Origin: Chinchilla lanigera
Taxonomy: Eukaryota > Chordata > Mammalia > Rodentia > Chinchillidae
DNA: 64,000 bases
NCBI RefSeq assembly: GCF_000276665.1
Contig: NW_004955446.1
Span: 14,860,273 to 14,924,272 of the forward strand
Direction: 5' to 3'
Position 1 is the first letter of the stretch, and each line of letters begins with the position of its first letter. The notes beneath the pieces were generated by a model. That model was not told where the DNA came from. It searched no databases and was given only the letters and a program-made list of their open reading frames with translations. The translations under genes were made by a program, and so were the position numbers. Below, piece by piece: positions 24,236 to 35,660 of the stretch.

Positions 24236-24870
24236 GAAGAAGCACTTACTCCTACTTTACAGTTTTTCCTAGGGACGTCACAGATTCGCGGTGTAAAAGC
24301 AAGAGAATCTAGGTCTCCAAAGAGAATCTCCTTGGCCTAGAAGCGCACAAGGATTACGGAAATGGCGTCCCATAATCCCGTAGAATTCCTTTAAAGATGT
24401 GGGCAATGATCAGAGTTCATTTTTTCTTTTTAATGCTAGGGGTTTTCTTTTAAAATAATAATTTAATAATACATTTCTAGGCCGAGGGCTAATACAACTT
24501 TAGTTATCGTTAGACAAAATCATGCTGAATATAAACAGTGTCTATTTTCCTCCATGTTTCTGTATTTGTATGCAGCGTTTGTCAGCATGGCAGCCGTGGA
24601 CGATGATAAAGTGCATTTTTCTGCTCGGGTGGTTAGCCCTTTCATTTTTACAAGTGACAAAATAAAAATCTGCTGAAGAGTGAACATGCTGCTTTCACTG
24701 TGTCATCTCAGCCCTGCAGGTCATTTTATTATAAAAATGTAAAAATCCAGTCAATTTTATTTAATCAGCTGAAAAGGAAAAGTGTTTCCAGGTCATTAAT
24801 CAAGTGCTCCTTCTCTGTGGGACTTGTCTCTTCAGAAACTGCCATATGAATCATTAATAAAGCTGGAAAG
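24236..24870. promoter_or_regulatory. Candidate distal enhancer/conserved non-coding element, CpG-retaining
   Basis: From 24275 to 24380 there are seven CpGs, including a CRE-like GGGACGTCACAG and TTCGCGGTG, in a window where CpG is very rare. Downstream, CCAGTCAATTTTATTTAATC, GGTCATTAATCAAGTGCTCC and ATGAATCATTAATAAAGCTG give dense homeodomain-type ATTAA/TAAT words. The block is repeat-free and has no reading frame of note. This is the texture of deeply conserved developmental enhancers, but conservation cannot be measured here. Confidence 0.4.
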
Positions 24871-26089
24871 ATTTTTTTTTTTTGCCAGCAGGTTTTGAGA
24901 AACCTAGATGTTATTAATATAACAGAAGTAAAGTAATTTTAGGTCAACAAATAAAGCCTTCTGTAGCCATCACCTACCAAATTGCACCTATGTTATTAAA
25001 AGCAGCTAATTCTTTACTTTCTAAACATTTAATTGTTAGAAATGCTGGGAAACGTTCAGCTGTTTAGATTGTATATGATTATATATTCCATAATTACATG
25101 TTTTCTTGAATGTTACCTAACCTTATATTTATGGTAAACTTTTATTATGTGAATTGATCAAAACATAATGAGACAGTAGAAAGAGATAATTACTACTGGA
25201 TCTATAATAATAATAATGATAGTAATTAAACACAGCAAACTGCATTCACATAATGTCAAACTTGTGCTTAAAATAAAAGGCAAGTGGTGAAATGGAAGCT
25301 TGAATTCCTTCCTGGAAGAATTTTGCTGCTTAGGTTGATATTGGTTTATGGGACTTTACTCTTAAAGGTGATTTGACCTGCATGTAGTGGCTTGCAACAC
25401 TTGACCAATAATTGTTATTCTCATCAGAAATTAACTTCTGATTAAATCTATTGTCTTTAAGAGTCATTCTTATGAGGTTGTGAAATCTTACAGTTAACAG
25501 GTAGGGAAAAGTGAAAGAGGGGCCATATTTCTGAAAGAACACAACTCACTTTTCAACAACTCTAAGAAGAGTCAAGATTAGTGGACATTGAAGAACATGA
25601 AATTGCATCAAATAAGTCCATATTCTTTAAATTTGTAGATTGCTTTTGTGGGGTAAATTTCACAGTGACCACACCTCAAGTTTTTCTTCACTGTCAATGC
25701 AACATGATCACTCTAGAGTTTGCAGGGATTTAGTGCTTTGGGTGATCCCACTATTTAGTGATATTTATTGTATAACAATTGTAGTTTTAAAATTTTTAGA
25801 TTTAAATTCATTCATATATGCTCAGCCTCCCAGAGATTTCTTTCAAAAACTATAAAAATGGCTCACGTATCCTATGTCCAAGATTATAAGATTGTGACTC
25901 CACATTCAGTATAGTCATCGCCATGTATAATTTTGTGCCACACATATATGGATACTCTTCTTTTACTATGCTAAAATCAGATTTGATATTTGTTTATAAA
26001 ATATATGAAATCCTGATTCAGAAGGTCACTACATATATACAGATATTTATATAATATGTGTATATATCCCTATATTTTATTGTTTGAGT
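24871..26089. other. AT-rich unique sequence
   Basis: Short T runs and (ATA)n-like patches (25203-25219); no family recognised. Confidence 0.45.
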
Positions 26090-26106
26090 CACAAATGATA
26101 GTTCTT

Positions 26107-26191
26107 TTTTTTTTTTGCGGTACTGGGGATTGAACTCACAACCTCGTGCTTGCCAAGCAGGCACTTATGCCACTGAGCTATATCCCCAGCC
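26107..26191 (-). mobile_element. ID SINE, minus strand, perfect 17-bp TSD
   Basis: T run, then GCGGTACTGGGGATTGAACT and CCACTGAGCTATATCCCCAG. The exact duplication CACAAATGATAGTTCTT occurs at 26090-26106 and 26192-26208, the cleanest long TSD in the window. Confidence 0.96.
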
Positions 26192-26208
26192 CACAAATGA
26201 TAGTTCTT

Positions 26209-26894
26209 ATTAATTATATAGTACACAAACTCAAATGCACCTTTGTAGAGCTTCTAACAAAATAAATTTCAGCAATGTTTGATAACACAAATATATTAAT
26301 AAGGATGAACATTTGTTTAGAACATATTGGAAGTTGTTTTAGTACTGCAATTTTTTTCTAAAATGTGAAAAATAAAATGATTCATGTTTACTAGTTTGAC
26401 AAAAACAATCTACTTGAAATAAAATATAAATTGCATATTCAAAAAGTAGTACCACTAGTACTATGATCAATAACTTTTCATTAGGTCCACTGCTGCATCC
26501 AACCTTCTAAAAGTGGAGAGTTGCTTCTAAAACATGTAATGTTTAATTTATGTCATGCATGCTCATAGAGATATATCAAAGCAAAGCTTTAAGAGAGGGG
26601 TTTGGGGCCAATTGGGCAATCCTTACTGAATGTGGTTATGATTGAATGGATTCTTAAGGGACCAATAAAAATTCACATGGAGCACTAGTGTGAAAAATCT
26701 GGGAAGGTAAATTGAGAGGAAGCAGTACACTTAAAGGTTCAAATTATTAAAAGTATGGGTATATCAAAGTTTAAGCGATGAGCAAATACAATACAATATG
26801 AGGGAACACTTGAGCTACATGGTGGTACACAAACAAGGTAGCACAATTACTAGCATCATTTTCAATTATAGCATCTTCCAGTGAGCTGAGCAGA
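26209..26894. other. AT-rich unique sequence
   Basis: Nothing recognised. Confidence 0.45.
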
Positions 26895-26985
26895 ATTAGG
26901 AGATAGAATATATAAACTCTGTAAGCCAAGTGCCTTTGTCCCTTCATGTATCTCAAACACTTAAAATATAGTCTAGCATATGTTA
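26895..26985 (+). repeat. L2 (LINE-2) 3'-end fragment
   Basis: ATAAACTCTGTAAGCCAAGT, TTTGTCCCTTCATGTATCTC and TAGTCTAGCATATGTTACGT keep the order of the L2 3' end, which normally reads about TAAGCTCCATGAGGGC, TTCACTGCTGTATCCC, then CAGTGCCTGGCACATAG. Confidence 0.55.
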
Positions 26986-27048
26986 CGTACTTAATTTGTA
27001 ATTTTTGAGTTTATAAAGAAAGTAAAAATGGATGCATGTTGTTTGTGG

Positions 27049-27113
27049 ATGAGATGAGAGGAGATGAGATGAGAGAGAGAGACAGAGAGACAGAGAGAGA
27101 GAGACAGAAAGGC
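27049..27113. repeat. (GA)n-rich simple repeat
   Basis: GAGATGAGAT repeats followed by GAGAGACAGAGAGACAGAGA-type purine repeats. Confidence 0.93.
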
Positions 27114-27960
27114 CTAAAGACATTTAAGTAGTAGAAAGATGGCAAATAGTAATAAACCTCATGACAGTGGCTTTGTATTTCCTTTGGAAAAATAGTTCAT
27201 ATTGAGGAGTTTAAAAACAGAAAAAAATATTATTAGATTCTCATTGTAAAAGTATCATCTTGGTATTGTGTAGGGAAAGAAGCAGAATACAGTAGCTAGG
27301 ATACCTTCGGGTTATAAATATAACCTACCATTAGGGCCAGGGTGGCAATCCCTGCTGAATAAGGTTATTAATAGCTGTATAGATAAAATCTTAGTTTCCT
27401 TAACAAAACAGCTCCCCAAGCAATAGAACTAAAAGTAACAAAAACAAAAACCAAGACCTACACAGACATGATATTTTTTGCATGTACTCTAACTTTCTTT
27501 ATGTCTCAGAACATTGTTTTAAGCCTTTGGGCTAATGGTATAGTGATTATGTTCATAGTTACATTTCTCCTTGCTCATAAATTTTACATTATGTTAAAGT
27601 ATGAATTATATAAGGAAACTTGCACTTGTTTTATATTTTCATTGCTGGTGATCTACTTGCAGTTTATTACTGCCTCAATAAAATTTTCAGTTACTGAACT
27701 GATTATAATAAAAGGTTATATAAACGATTAGTTAGCTACTGATCTATGTTGTCTTGTTCCTGCATTATTTCCTATCTTATTTTTCCAGTCTATTCCTATA
27801 CCATAGCATTTAACTATATTTCATTTTTCCAATCACATGGAATATACATATGAGATTCAAACGAGCTTCAGTTTATACATCTTTCTAGGATCCACAAATC
27901 CACAATCTACCATCACGTTTAAGTAATATCAGCAAATAGACCAACAGATACATGATAAGC
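27114..27960. other. Unique sequence, nothing recognised
   Basis: The hydrophobic frame at 27468-27731 (+) has no family resemblance and AT-driven composition; treated as chance. Confidence 0.4.
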
Positions 27961-27965
27961 ATTAG

Positions 27966-28296
27966 TGTTATGATTTGTTCTTCAAAATGTTCATGTGTTA
28001 ATCCATTGACAAGTTCAAGGCTGAATGTGCTCTTGAAAGTGTGGCCAGGTTGGAAGTTGTCACTGGGGGCATGATCTAGAAGAGAATATTCTCATGCCCG
28101 GTCCCTCTGGATTTGTCTCGTCCTCTCTTTCTTGGCTGCCACGATGAGCAGACTTCCCCTGCCATGCCCGTTCTCTGTGGGAGCCACCTAACTATTTTCT
28201 AAAACCACTTACACTGTGAGTCAAAACAAATATTTTCACCTTTAAGTTGTGTATGTCAGATATTTTATTCCAAACTATGGAAAGGCGATTAATGTA
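27966..28296 (+). mobile_element. Solo MaLR-type LTR with 5-bp TSD
   Basis: Starts TGTTATGATTTGTTC and ends in GCGATTAATGTA, with the MaLR order between: GGGGGCATGATCTAGAAGAG, CTTGGCTGCCACGATGAGC, CTTCCCCTGCCATGCCC, CACTGTGAGTCAAAACAAAT, then TTTAAGTTGTGTATGTCAGA. ATTAG flanks it at 27961-27965 and 28297-28301, as expected for a 5-bp ERV duplication. No internal sequence adjoins it, so it is a solo LTR. Confidence 0.82.
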
Positions 28297-28301
28297 ATTA
28301 G

Positions 28302-29917
28302 TGTGCCATTAGTTTTTCTATAAATAGTATTCCAAATACTTGATTCAGTATGGTTTGAAAAGCAGTAAGCCATGATTTCAACCCTTAGTTGATTGAGAAA
28401 TTTAACTAACCTCTGCCACCTTCAGTTCTTCACTTGAAAAGTGAAGTTAATGGTTTAATAGCTTACCTTTTGATGGAACTGGGTACTGCATTGCGTGATA
28501 TATAAACAAGCAGCTGTGTGCTCAAATATGTTGTAAAATGATATGGAATTACGAACCTATCAGTCTCTGAATCAATCTTGGGCAAATCTGATCAACTGAG
28601 AAAATAAGTTCTGAAAGTCACAGTCCTGCTGAGACTTTCTGGAAAGTTTGTTCAGTGGAGCTTAATGACAGTAAATTTAATTCTGGATACTCTGATAAAA
28701 AATGTCAGACATCATTTATCTATATTAACTACTCTGCCTGTAGTTGATTATCCATAATGTTCACATTTATTTATTTGTGCTATGTTCACCTAAATTCCAA
28801 TGATGTTCTTTGTTATGTTTATTTATTCTTGCCATGTTAATTATCTCAATATTCAATTGTTAATATATTCAATTGTTAATAGAATTAAAATTAAAGTTTT
28901 TAAACACTGCTTTAAATTGAGAGGTCATTGTTTCACTTGATACAAGCACCATTACTGAGCAGTCTTCTCCACAGACAAACTGCTTTGGAGACAGTGCTAA
29001 CTATTAAACTAATTTAATAGTTATGACTAATTTTCATAGCCAAATGTGTACTTTTTCTGCTAAATATCTTTATGAATTGAAAAGGAAATGGAAACTTCTG
29101 TATTCTCTTGTAAGAGTCTGAAGCTCTGTGAAGGAGTGGAAGAAATAATTTTTGTGTCCAAGTATCTCTTCTTTCCTGATTTATTGATAACAAAACTCCA
29201 AACTTCAGGGTATGTACATGGCCTGGACTAATGACTACAGTTTCAAGATTAGCTGTGGCTAAATCTGTCTAAAGACATGTGAATTATGACCTTACAAAGG
29301 GGGAGGGGCAACAAGAGGAGCAACCCCTTCTTGTTTTCCTGTTTCCCAGTGAGTGAATGTGCACGTATTGCCAAGAAGCTCACGCTGGCTTCTTGAACTG
29401 GAAAATATAAAACATAGGTTAAAGGTGGTAAAACAGAAGCGTTGTATTCTTGACCAAGGATAATAATGAAATTACGTCTAATTCTGGATCGCCAACTTCT
29501 GGACAGTGAGAACTGACACTTCTACTTCCCCCCCCCAAAAAAAAATTAAGTTTTTTATGTTGAGCTCTATTGAATTGTTTCTTCGTATCTGTCTGGTTAA
29601 GATTAATAAGGTTACATTTTAATAATAATCAAATAATCTAATATTAATTAAATGATCTGGAAGATAATATATGCAAACATGTTATTAAGATAGCACTTAC
29701 TTACATTTGAATTTAAGATACTAAGAATGAATCACCTTCAAAGTATAAGGAAATATTCTGATTGACGTGGTTTCAAAAATAGACAACTGAATTATATCTA
29801 AATAAATATGGTGAACTAAATGAAGAAGACATGCTTTCTATTGCATTGTTAGGACCAATACCTGAATTTAACATATAGCAATTAACAATGAAAATAAAAT
29901 AGCTAAACTTTATTTTC
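28302..29917. other. AT-rich unique sequence
   Basis: Contains an exact 16-bp tandem duplication at 28849-28880 and a C run next to an A run at 29528-29546. No gene or repeat family recognised. Confidence 0.45.
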
Positions 29918-30745
29918 ACAAAGACAAATAATAAGTGTTGGAAAGAATGTTAAGAAAAGGGAATCCTAGTTCAGGGTACCAGGAAAAAAAAAAGAAAAGG
30001 GAATCCTTACAAACCATTGGTGGAAATGTAAATTAATACAGGCATTGTGGAAAACATCATAGATGTTCCTAAATATGTTAAAATAGATCTAGCACATGAT
30101 CTAGCAATCTCACTACAGGATATGTAGTCAAAGAAAAACAAATCAGTATGGTGTGCAGTTATTTGCACCTGGATCTTCATGGAAGCATTATTTAAGTAGC
30201 CAAAATATGGAGTCAATGTTAGTTTCCATTAATGGATAGTTGGATAAAATAATGTAACATATATACACAATGGAATATCATTCAGATTAACAAAAGAAGG
30301 GAATTCTGTCATATGTGACAACATAAATGAAACTGGAGAACTTTATGTTAAGTGAAATAAACCAGGCACAGAAAGAAGATACTACATGATCTTGTATACA
30401 GAATCTAAAATGGACAACTCATAGAAACAGAGAATAGAGTAAGAGTTATCAGGGATTGGGAGGAGCAAGAAAGGTCTGGGATATACTAGTTAAAGTGTAT
30501 AACATTTCTGATAGAAAGAATAAGCTCTAGAGATCTATTGTACAATATGATGACTATCGTTTATGACAACACTGTATTCTTGAAAATCGCTGAGTAAATT
30601 TTAAATGTTCTTACCAGAAAATATTGTATAAAATAATGTATATGCCAGTTAGCTTGATTTAACCATTACACGATGCATGCTTATTTTAAAACATCATTTT
30701 ATATAAAATAAATGTTTACTTATTTGCCAATAAAAATAAATATTA
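29918..30745 (+). mobile_element. Old LINE-1 3' end, plus strand
   Basis: Collinear with the ORF2 end and 3'UTR of an ancient L1 (L1M-like): AATAATAAGTGTTGGAAAGA, CATTGGTGGAAATGTAAATT, CAATGGAATATCATTCAG, GTTAAGTGAAATAAACCAGG, TAGAGATCTATTGTACAATA, TAGCTTGATTTAACCATTAC and an end at AATAAAAATAAATATTAG. Split by a 24-bp ID-derived insertion at 29968-29991. No intact reading frame; the minus-strand frame at 30007-30216 is an artefact. Confidence 0.9.
29968..29991 (+). mobile_element. Ultra-short ID SINE remnant with 16-bp TSD
   Basis: The 24 bases between two exact copies of AAGAAAAGGGAATCCT (29952-29967 and 29992-30007) read AGTTCAGGGTACCAGG plus an A run. That is close to the last ~18 bases of the ID consensus (GAGTTCGGTTCCCGGTACC) plus tail, with a few bases missing. 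The L1 sequence around it is continuous once the insert and one TSD copy are removed. Confidence 0.75.
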
Positions 30746-31499
30746 GCAAAAAATGGTAAAATATATAAGCCAAATTGTTTTTACCTTCAGAGTTTAGTTG
30801 TTTTTCTTAGTCACTGTCTTGGCTTTGGATCAAAATTTTTGTCAGTAAAATTGCCTTCTGGCACAGAAGAACACATTACTTTTTTGTTTACCACATTCAA
30901 ATTTAGTTAATTACATTTACATTTTGGGGGGATTATATCTGGGAAGCACCAAAGGTCTTACAACACTGTTTTATAAAGCACAATCTCCATTTGGAATGAT
31001 ACAGAGCAAGTCGAGAAGTTTCTAGAAGTTCCATCAAGGCAAATAATTAAAAAGTAGTATAACAAATATGCGCAATTTGGGCTTTCTGTAAACTTCTTTG
31101 TCATAAACTGTATTTGGTATTATTTTATTCTTTCCATGTGCACTAGTACATAGTTAATGGATTCAGGGATCTGATTCTGGTCTAGGTTCTGGAGTTGGGA
31201 TATTAATGTAGGGACAGTGGAATAAGGGTTTCTGCCTGTATGAAATTCACAATCCTGTACAGTTTCTTACTTTAACACACAAGGATAAAGTGTTAAGTTT
31301 TAGAAAAGCAAAAAAGCACTAGTGTCTTGTTTTTGAGGGCTATAAGTAAAAATAAAAAGTAGGTTGAATCCGTGGGATATGTAATAATATGAAGTTTTGA
31401 TAAAGCAAAACCAGGTACCATCATAATTAAGAAGTACTGTGGCCGCTTGAAAAGAAAAGTAAAGCAATTTGTCATGATGATCAACTAAGAATACAGACA
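30746..31499. other. AT-rich unique sequence
   Basis: Two minus-strand frames at 31293-31500 overlap each other in different registers and look like chance. Confidence 0.4.
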
Positions 31500-32210
31500 A
31501 AAAGAAGTCATTGGGAAGGAAGGAAGCTTGCTTCCAAGTATGATTAGTGGACTGCGGAGGGTTTGTGGGGCAGTGGGGAGGGCATCACAGCAGGCAGTGT
31601 GTCGCCTCTGGATACAGCTGTGGATAGCCTGAAACTATCTCAGGCTTCTGTCACAGTAAATGTCTATGGCAAACACACACAAATATGTCTGTATAATAAT
31701 GATAAGACTGCTTCCATTAAAAAAGCAATCTAATCTAGACAGGTGGGAGGTATTACACTAATTTCCTTAGAAGTAAAATTGATCGTTTACAGTAGTTTCA
31801 GTTTGGAGAGAAAAATTATTATTTTGTTCTTTTCCTTCACTGAGGCTTTGCATGCCCGATTCATGCTTCCCATTGACCTTCTTCTGGTCCACTTATTTTC
31901 TGCTCAATTTGCTCCTGAGCCGACCACCCAATCATTTGTTTCTAAATTTCATGTTTCCCTAGTGTGTTTGTCAGTACAGGAAACCTGCCTTTTTCCTCAG
32001 CGTAGTCACGGGGAAGCCTCCTCCCTTCGCTGTATGGGGGTTCGGGACCCGGACAAGGCGCTGCAGTGAGGACGAAACATGAAGTTATCACTTTGATTTC
32101 ACATAGGCTATTTATTCTATTTTGATAGCCATTAAATTTACCTCAATTGCCTCCCAGTTTAATTCTAAAAAATGAATAAATCTTTCTGAAAAGAAGCAAA
32201 CTTCCCTTCC
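31500..32210. promoter_or_regulatory. Candidate conserved non-coding block with CpG cluster
   Basis: Seven CpGs lie between 32001 and 32074 (for example TTCGGGACCCGGACAAGGCG), followed by AT-core motifs (ATAGCCATTAAATTTACCTC, GCCTCCCAGTTTAATTCT). Plus-strand frame 31743-32069 is open for 108 codons but has no recognisable domain. Enhancer or exapted element is the leading guess; a small conserved exon cannot be excluded. Confidence 0.3.
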
Positions 32211-32830
32211 CCTCTCTTTTTGAGTAATTTTTATTAAAATGTGATCCAACTTGGGCTCTTAATTTCCATTGTTTCTTCTTAAATATTTTTGAATCAGTTT
32301 AGTGCTAATCTCTTTCATCTTCCTCCTGATTTTCCAGGGCTTATCACCAATCAGGAAGCATTTTTCCAGATCAATTTCTTTCCAAGTATAGGTTAAAGGC
32401 AGAAAACCATAGCACATCATTGCACAAGAAGGACCGGAAAGTATGCTACATACAATGACACTACTTGTAGATACATATGTGTGCAAGTACACACACAAGG
32501 CAGTCATAGTAACCTGACTGCAGAAGGCTCAGAGTGACTAAATAATGTCCATAAATAGGGCACTGACGGGATATTTTCAGGTAAAGTCACAACATGAAGT
32601 ATATGCAACCCTAGGGATGAATGGATATTTCTGGATATGGAAAGATCTTGAAGATTACTTTAGATGAAAACATAAAAGCACTTTTCAAACAAATGACTAA
32701 AAATGAAAAGGGATATTAATATATACATATAGTTGCTTATATTTTCAAAATAAAACAATAACAGAATAAACTAAAATGTCATAAATGCTGCTTATAGGAG
32801 GGAGCCTGGGTTACAGGGAAAGGAGATAAT
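32211..32830. other. Unique sequence, nothing recognised
   Basis: No repeat or gene assigned; the minus-strand frame 32259-32507 has no family resemblance. Confidence 0.4.
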
Positions 32831-32831
32831 T

Positions 32832-32957
32832 GAAATTGGAACCTGAACCCAGGGCCTTCACACTAAGCTACAGACCCAGGCTTTGGAGACAGGGTCATGT
32901 TAAGTTGCCCAGCAAAAATTCTAACTTGTGATTCTCCCACCTTAGCCTCCCATGTGG
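32832..32957 (-). mobile_element. B1/ID composite SINE (B1-dID-like), minus strand
   Basis: On the plus strand an ID-like 3' half comes first (CCTGAACCCAGGGCCTTCAC, ACTAAGCTACAGACCCAGG) and a 7SL-derived half follows (GAGACAGGGTCATGTTAAGT, TTGTGATTCTCCCACCTTAG, CCTCCC). Read on the minus strand this is B1 then ID, the layout of composite rodent SINEs. Diverged, no TSD found. Confidence 0.78.
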
Positions 32958-34049
32958 CTTCATTTTATCTTGATTTTGGATTCTTTTAGGTTGTACACAA
33001 TTTGTATAATTTAATCCATAAAAATCAGTTTTAAAAATTGAAAATAAACTAAAACAAATAAACAAATTATTTTCAGAACCTTACAGTAAAATAATGATTT
33101 TAAGTTATTTTGTGTTCATTATTTTAACTATATACCTAGAGTTATGAGGACAGACAGAAGCAAAGAACAAAATGAAGCAAAAACCATAAAATACAAAACT
33201 TTTTAAACTTTATGCATTCTTATTGTTTAGATGTTAGCATTATCATAGGTAGAATGTAGGATTATGTCAATATAAATTGTGTTAATGCAATTAGAAACCA
33301 ATATTTCTGGTAAAAAAATTAAGGAAACACTAAAGAAACATTTTCTCTGTCATAACTGGTTATCATTGAAATAAGTAATGGATTTTATTTAATGTGAAAT
33401 GGCTTAAACACAAGAAAATATATACATATCTCCAAGAAACTAAGACATTTCAATTTTCAATTTGAATTTAGAATGTAATTATCAACTCCGATTTTTCTCA
33501 TTTTAAAATATTTATTGCTTGTCTTGATCCACTGAAAAATTATTGAAGTAATAATAACAGAGTTCCAATTAATATTTTTCATTCTCAGATCATGGCATCT
33601 CTATGCCACTTGCCACTGAAAGGAACTTGTTTTTTAATTCTAGATCTAGGGGAGAAAATGTACAAACTTAGTTTGGATTGCTTTGTTGAGTCACCTAATT
33701 AAGGAAATTATCAATACTTCCACTTGTTTACCACTGCTATATGGCCAAGCTTAGAATTAATACCTAACAAATGGATTTAACTAAATAAAACAGTGATTAA
33801 CACTACATTTTTTTGTACCATTACAGAAGAATGTTAGGCTTATTTTGTAACTGTTCCAAGTGGGTATCCTATATAATTATAATGCAAACCAGACTATGTA
33901 ATTCAGGAATAAAAGGGCAAAATTAATTCTAAACATTTATTTTCTTGAGCTTATTACCTCTAAAATATCATTTCTTCACATATTGGGTGTAAAAACAACA
34001 TACTGTACATTTTCTTTCATATTCAATCTTCAAAACTCTCCATAGAGTC
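32958..34049. other. Very AT-rich unique sequence
   Basis: Nothing recognised. Confidence 0.45.
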
Positions 34050-34074
34050 CATATATATATATATATATATATAT
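34050..34074. repeat. (TA)n microsatellite
   Basis: About 12 TA units; flanking DNA is unique. Confidence 0.95.
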
Positions 34075-34639
34075 CATACCTCATTTGTACTAGCCATAGT
34101 AATTTTTTGTATTTTAGCCATATTAATAGTGGCTGTTGCATTACATGATTCTCAAATATAAATAAGATTATGGGAAAAGTATAACTCTGATGCACCACAA
34201 AGGTTGATATTAATGTAATAAAAATAAACTTTGGTGGGAAAAGTCTAATTTTATTTATCATTCAGGTTGTTCAAAATTAGCTACTGAGTAGAATTACAGA
34301 AGAATCAAACAATCAGATTTTTCTTCTCTATCACTATTGATTGTTTATTACAATCATTGGTCTGATTGTAGAATCTGTGATAATGAACTTCCTTTAATTT
34401 TTATAAAATTCCTTGCATTTGTTTGGAGATAAAAAGCCTGTAAAGTATTTAAAATGAAACTTCTACAAGTCTGTAGAAAAGGAGGGAAACCCAAGCTGAA
34501 CGGAGTTGAAATGAGGCCTCTGAATCGGTAAGTGACTAGCTTCAGTTCACATGCTGTGTAAAAGGCATAGCAGGGGTTAGCATAACTACAGCTAGCAAGT
34601 TCTGAGGACTAATCTGGTGCCCTCAAAGCCCTACAGCAC

Positions 34640-34790
34640 TCTACAGGGTTGGTACAATTGACATACTTGTTTCGCCTAGAAGGACACTTAGGGAGTGATT
34701 ATGTAATTTACACAAGGTAATACAGGCAAAGTATTGTTTCTAGAGCTAGAATCTTGGCCATCATCATATTATACCACCCTCAAGTTAGGT
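34640..34790 (-). repeat. MIR SINE, diverged
   Basis: CACTCTACAGGGTTGGTACA, AAGGACACTTAGGGAGTGAT, AATTTACACAAGGTAATACA and TTCTAGAGCTAGAATCTTGG follow the antisense MIR order, with heavy erosion. Confidence 0.55.
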
Positions 34791-34811
34791 TCTATGAAAT
34801 AACTTGGGGCT

Positions 34812-35280
34812 TAAACCCAAAATATATGAGGAACTGATACAACTCAATAGCTAAGAAATGAGTTACTCCATTAAAAATGTGCAAAGAACCTGAATAGACA
34901 TTTTTCCAAAGACACACAAGCAGCCAAGAGGCAAAAAATTCTTAATATCACTAATCATTAGGGAAATGCAAAGCAAAACTACAATAAAATTTCACCTCTT
35001 TTCTGCTAGGGAGGCTGTTATAAAAAACATGAATGATAACGAGTGTTGGTGAGGTGTAGAGGAAAGAAAGCCCGTACACTACAACTGAGAACGCAAATTG
35101 GTATAGCTGTTATTGAATGCAGTTTAAAAAATAGAAAAACACATACCTCTGGGTATGTTTTGAAAGGAAATGAAATTAGTATGATAGAGAAATATCTGCA
35201 TTTCCATATTTACTGCAGAATTAATTACAATAGCTAAGATATGCAATTCTCCATGAATGTGTGAATGAAGAAAATATAGT

Positions 35281-35314
<34 letters not shown>

Positions 35315-35660
35315 TACAAACCTCTAAAAAGAAGAACATCCTGTTGCCACTGTAAAAACATGGATGAAACTGGAAAATACTAGGCTAAGTGATACAAACC
35401 AGTCAAAGAAGGACAAATACTGTGTTATCTCATTCATCTGTGGAGTGTAAAACTATCAAGCTCACAGAGGCAGAGTTAAACCACAGAAGTGGCTGTCAGG
35501 AGTGGGGAAGGGCAACATGAGCAAATGTTAACCAAGTGGTGCAAACATTCAGATATATATATATAGAGAGAGAGACCTGATGTATGGCACGGTAATAGTA
35601 TTTGCTAATCTTGCACTAATACATTTAAAATGTGCTACACGAGTGTATCTAAAATGCTTC
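34812..35660 (+). mobile_element. Old LINE-1 3' end with internal (CA)n
   Basis: Collinear L1 landmarks: GATACAACTCAATAGCTAAG, TTTTTCCAAAGACACACAAG, TAGGGAAATGCAAAGCAAAA, GAATGATAACGAGTGTTGGT, ACATGGATGAAACTGGAAAA, AGTCAAAGAAGGACAAATAC, TATCTCATTCATCTGTGGAG. ORF2 is broken throughout. A (CA)n tract at 35283-35310 lies inside it, where old L1s often carry one, and TATATATATAGAGAGAGAGA sits near 35556. Confidence 0.9.
35283..35310. repeat. (CA)n microsatellite inside L1
   Basis: About 14 CA units within the old L1 3' end. Confidence 0.95.

Noticed and set aside
27468..27731. 87-codon hydrophobic frame as a membrane peptide
   Set aside because: Hydrophobicity follows from AT-rich codons; no start context, family or conservation evidence is available.
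31743..32069. 108-codon frame as a small protein gene
   Set aside because: No family recognised and no independent coding evidence; kept only as part of a CpG-cluster finding.
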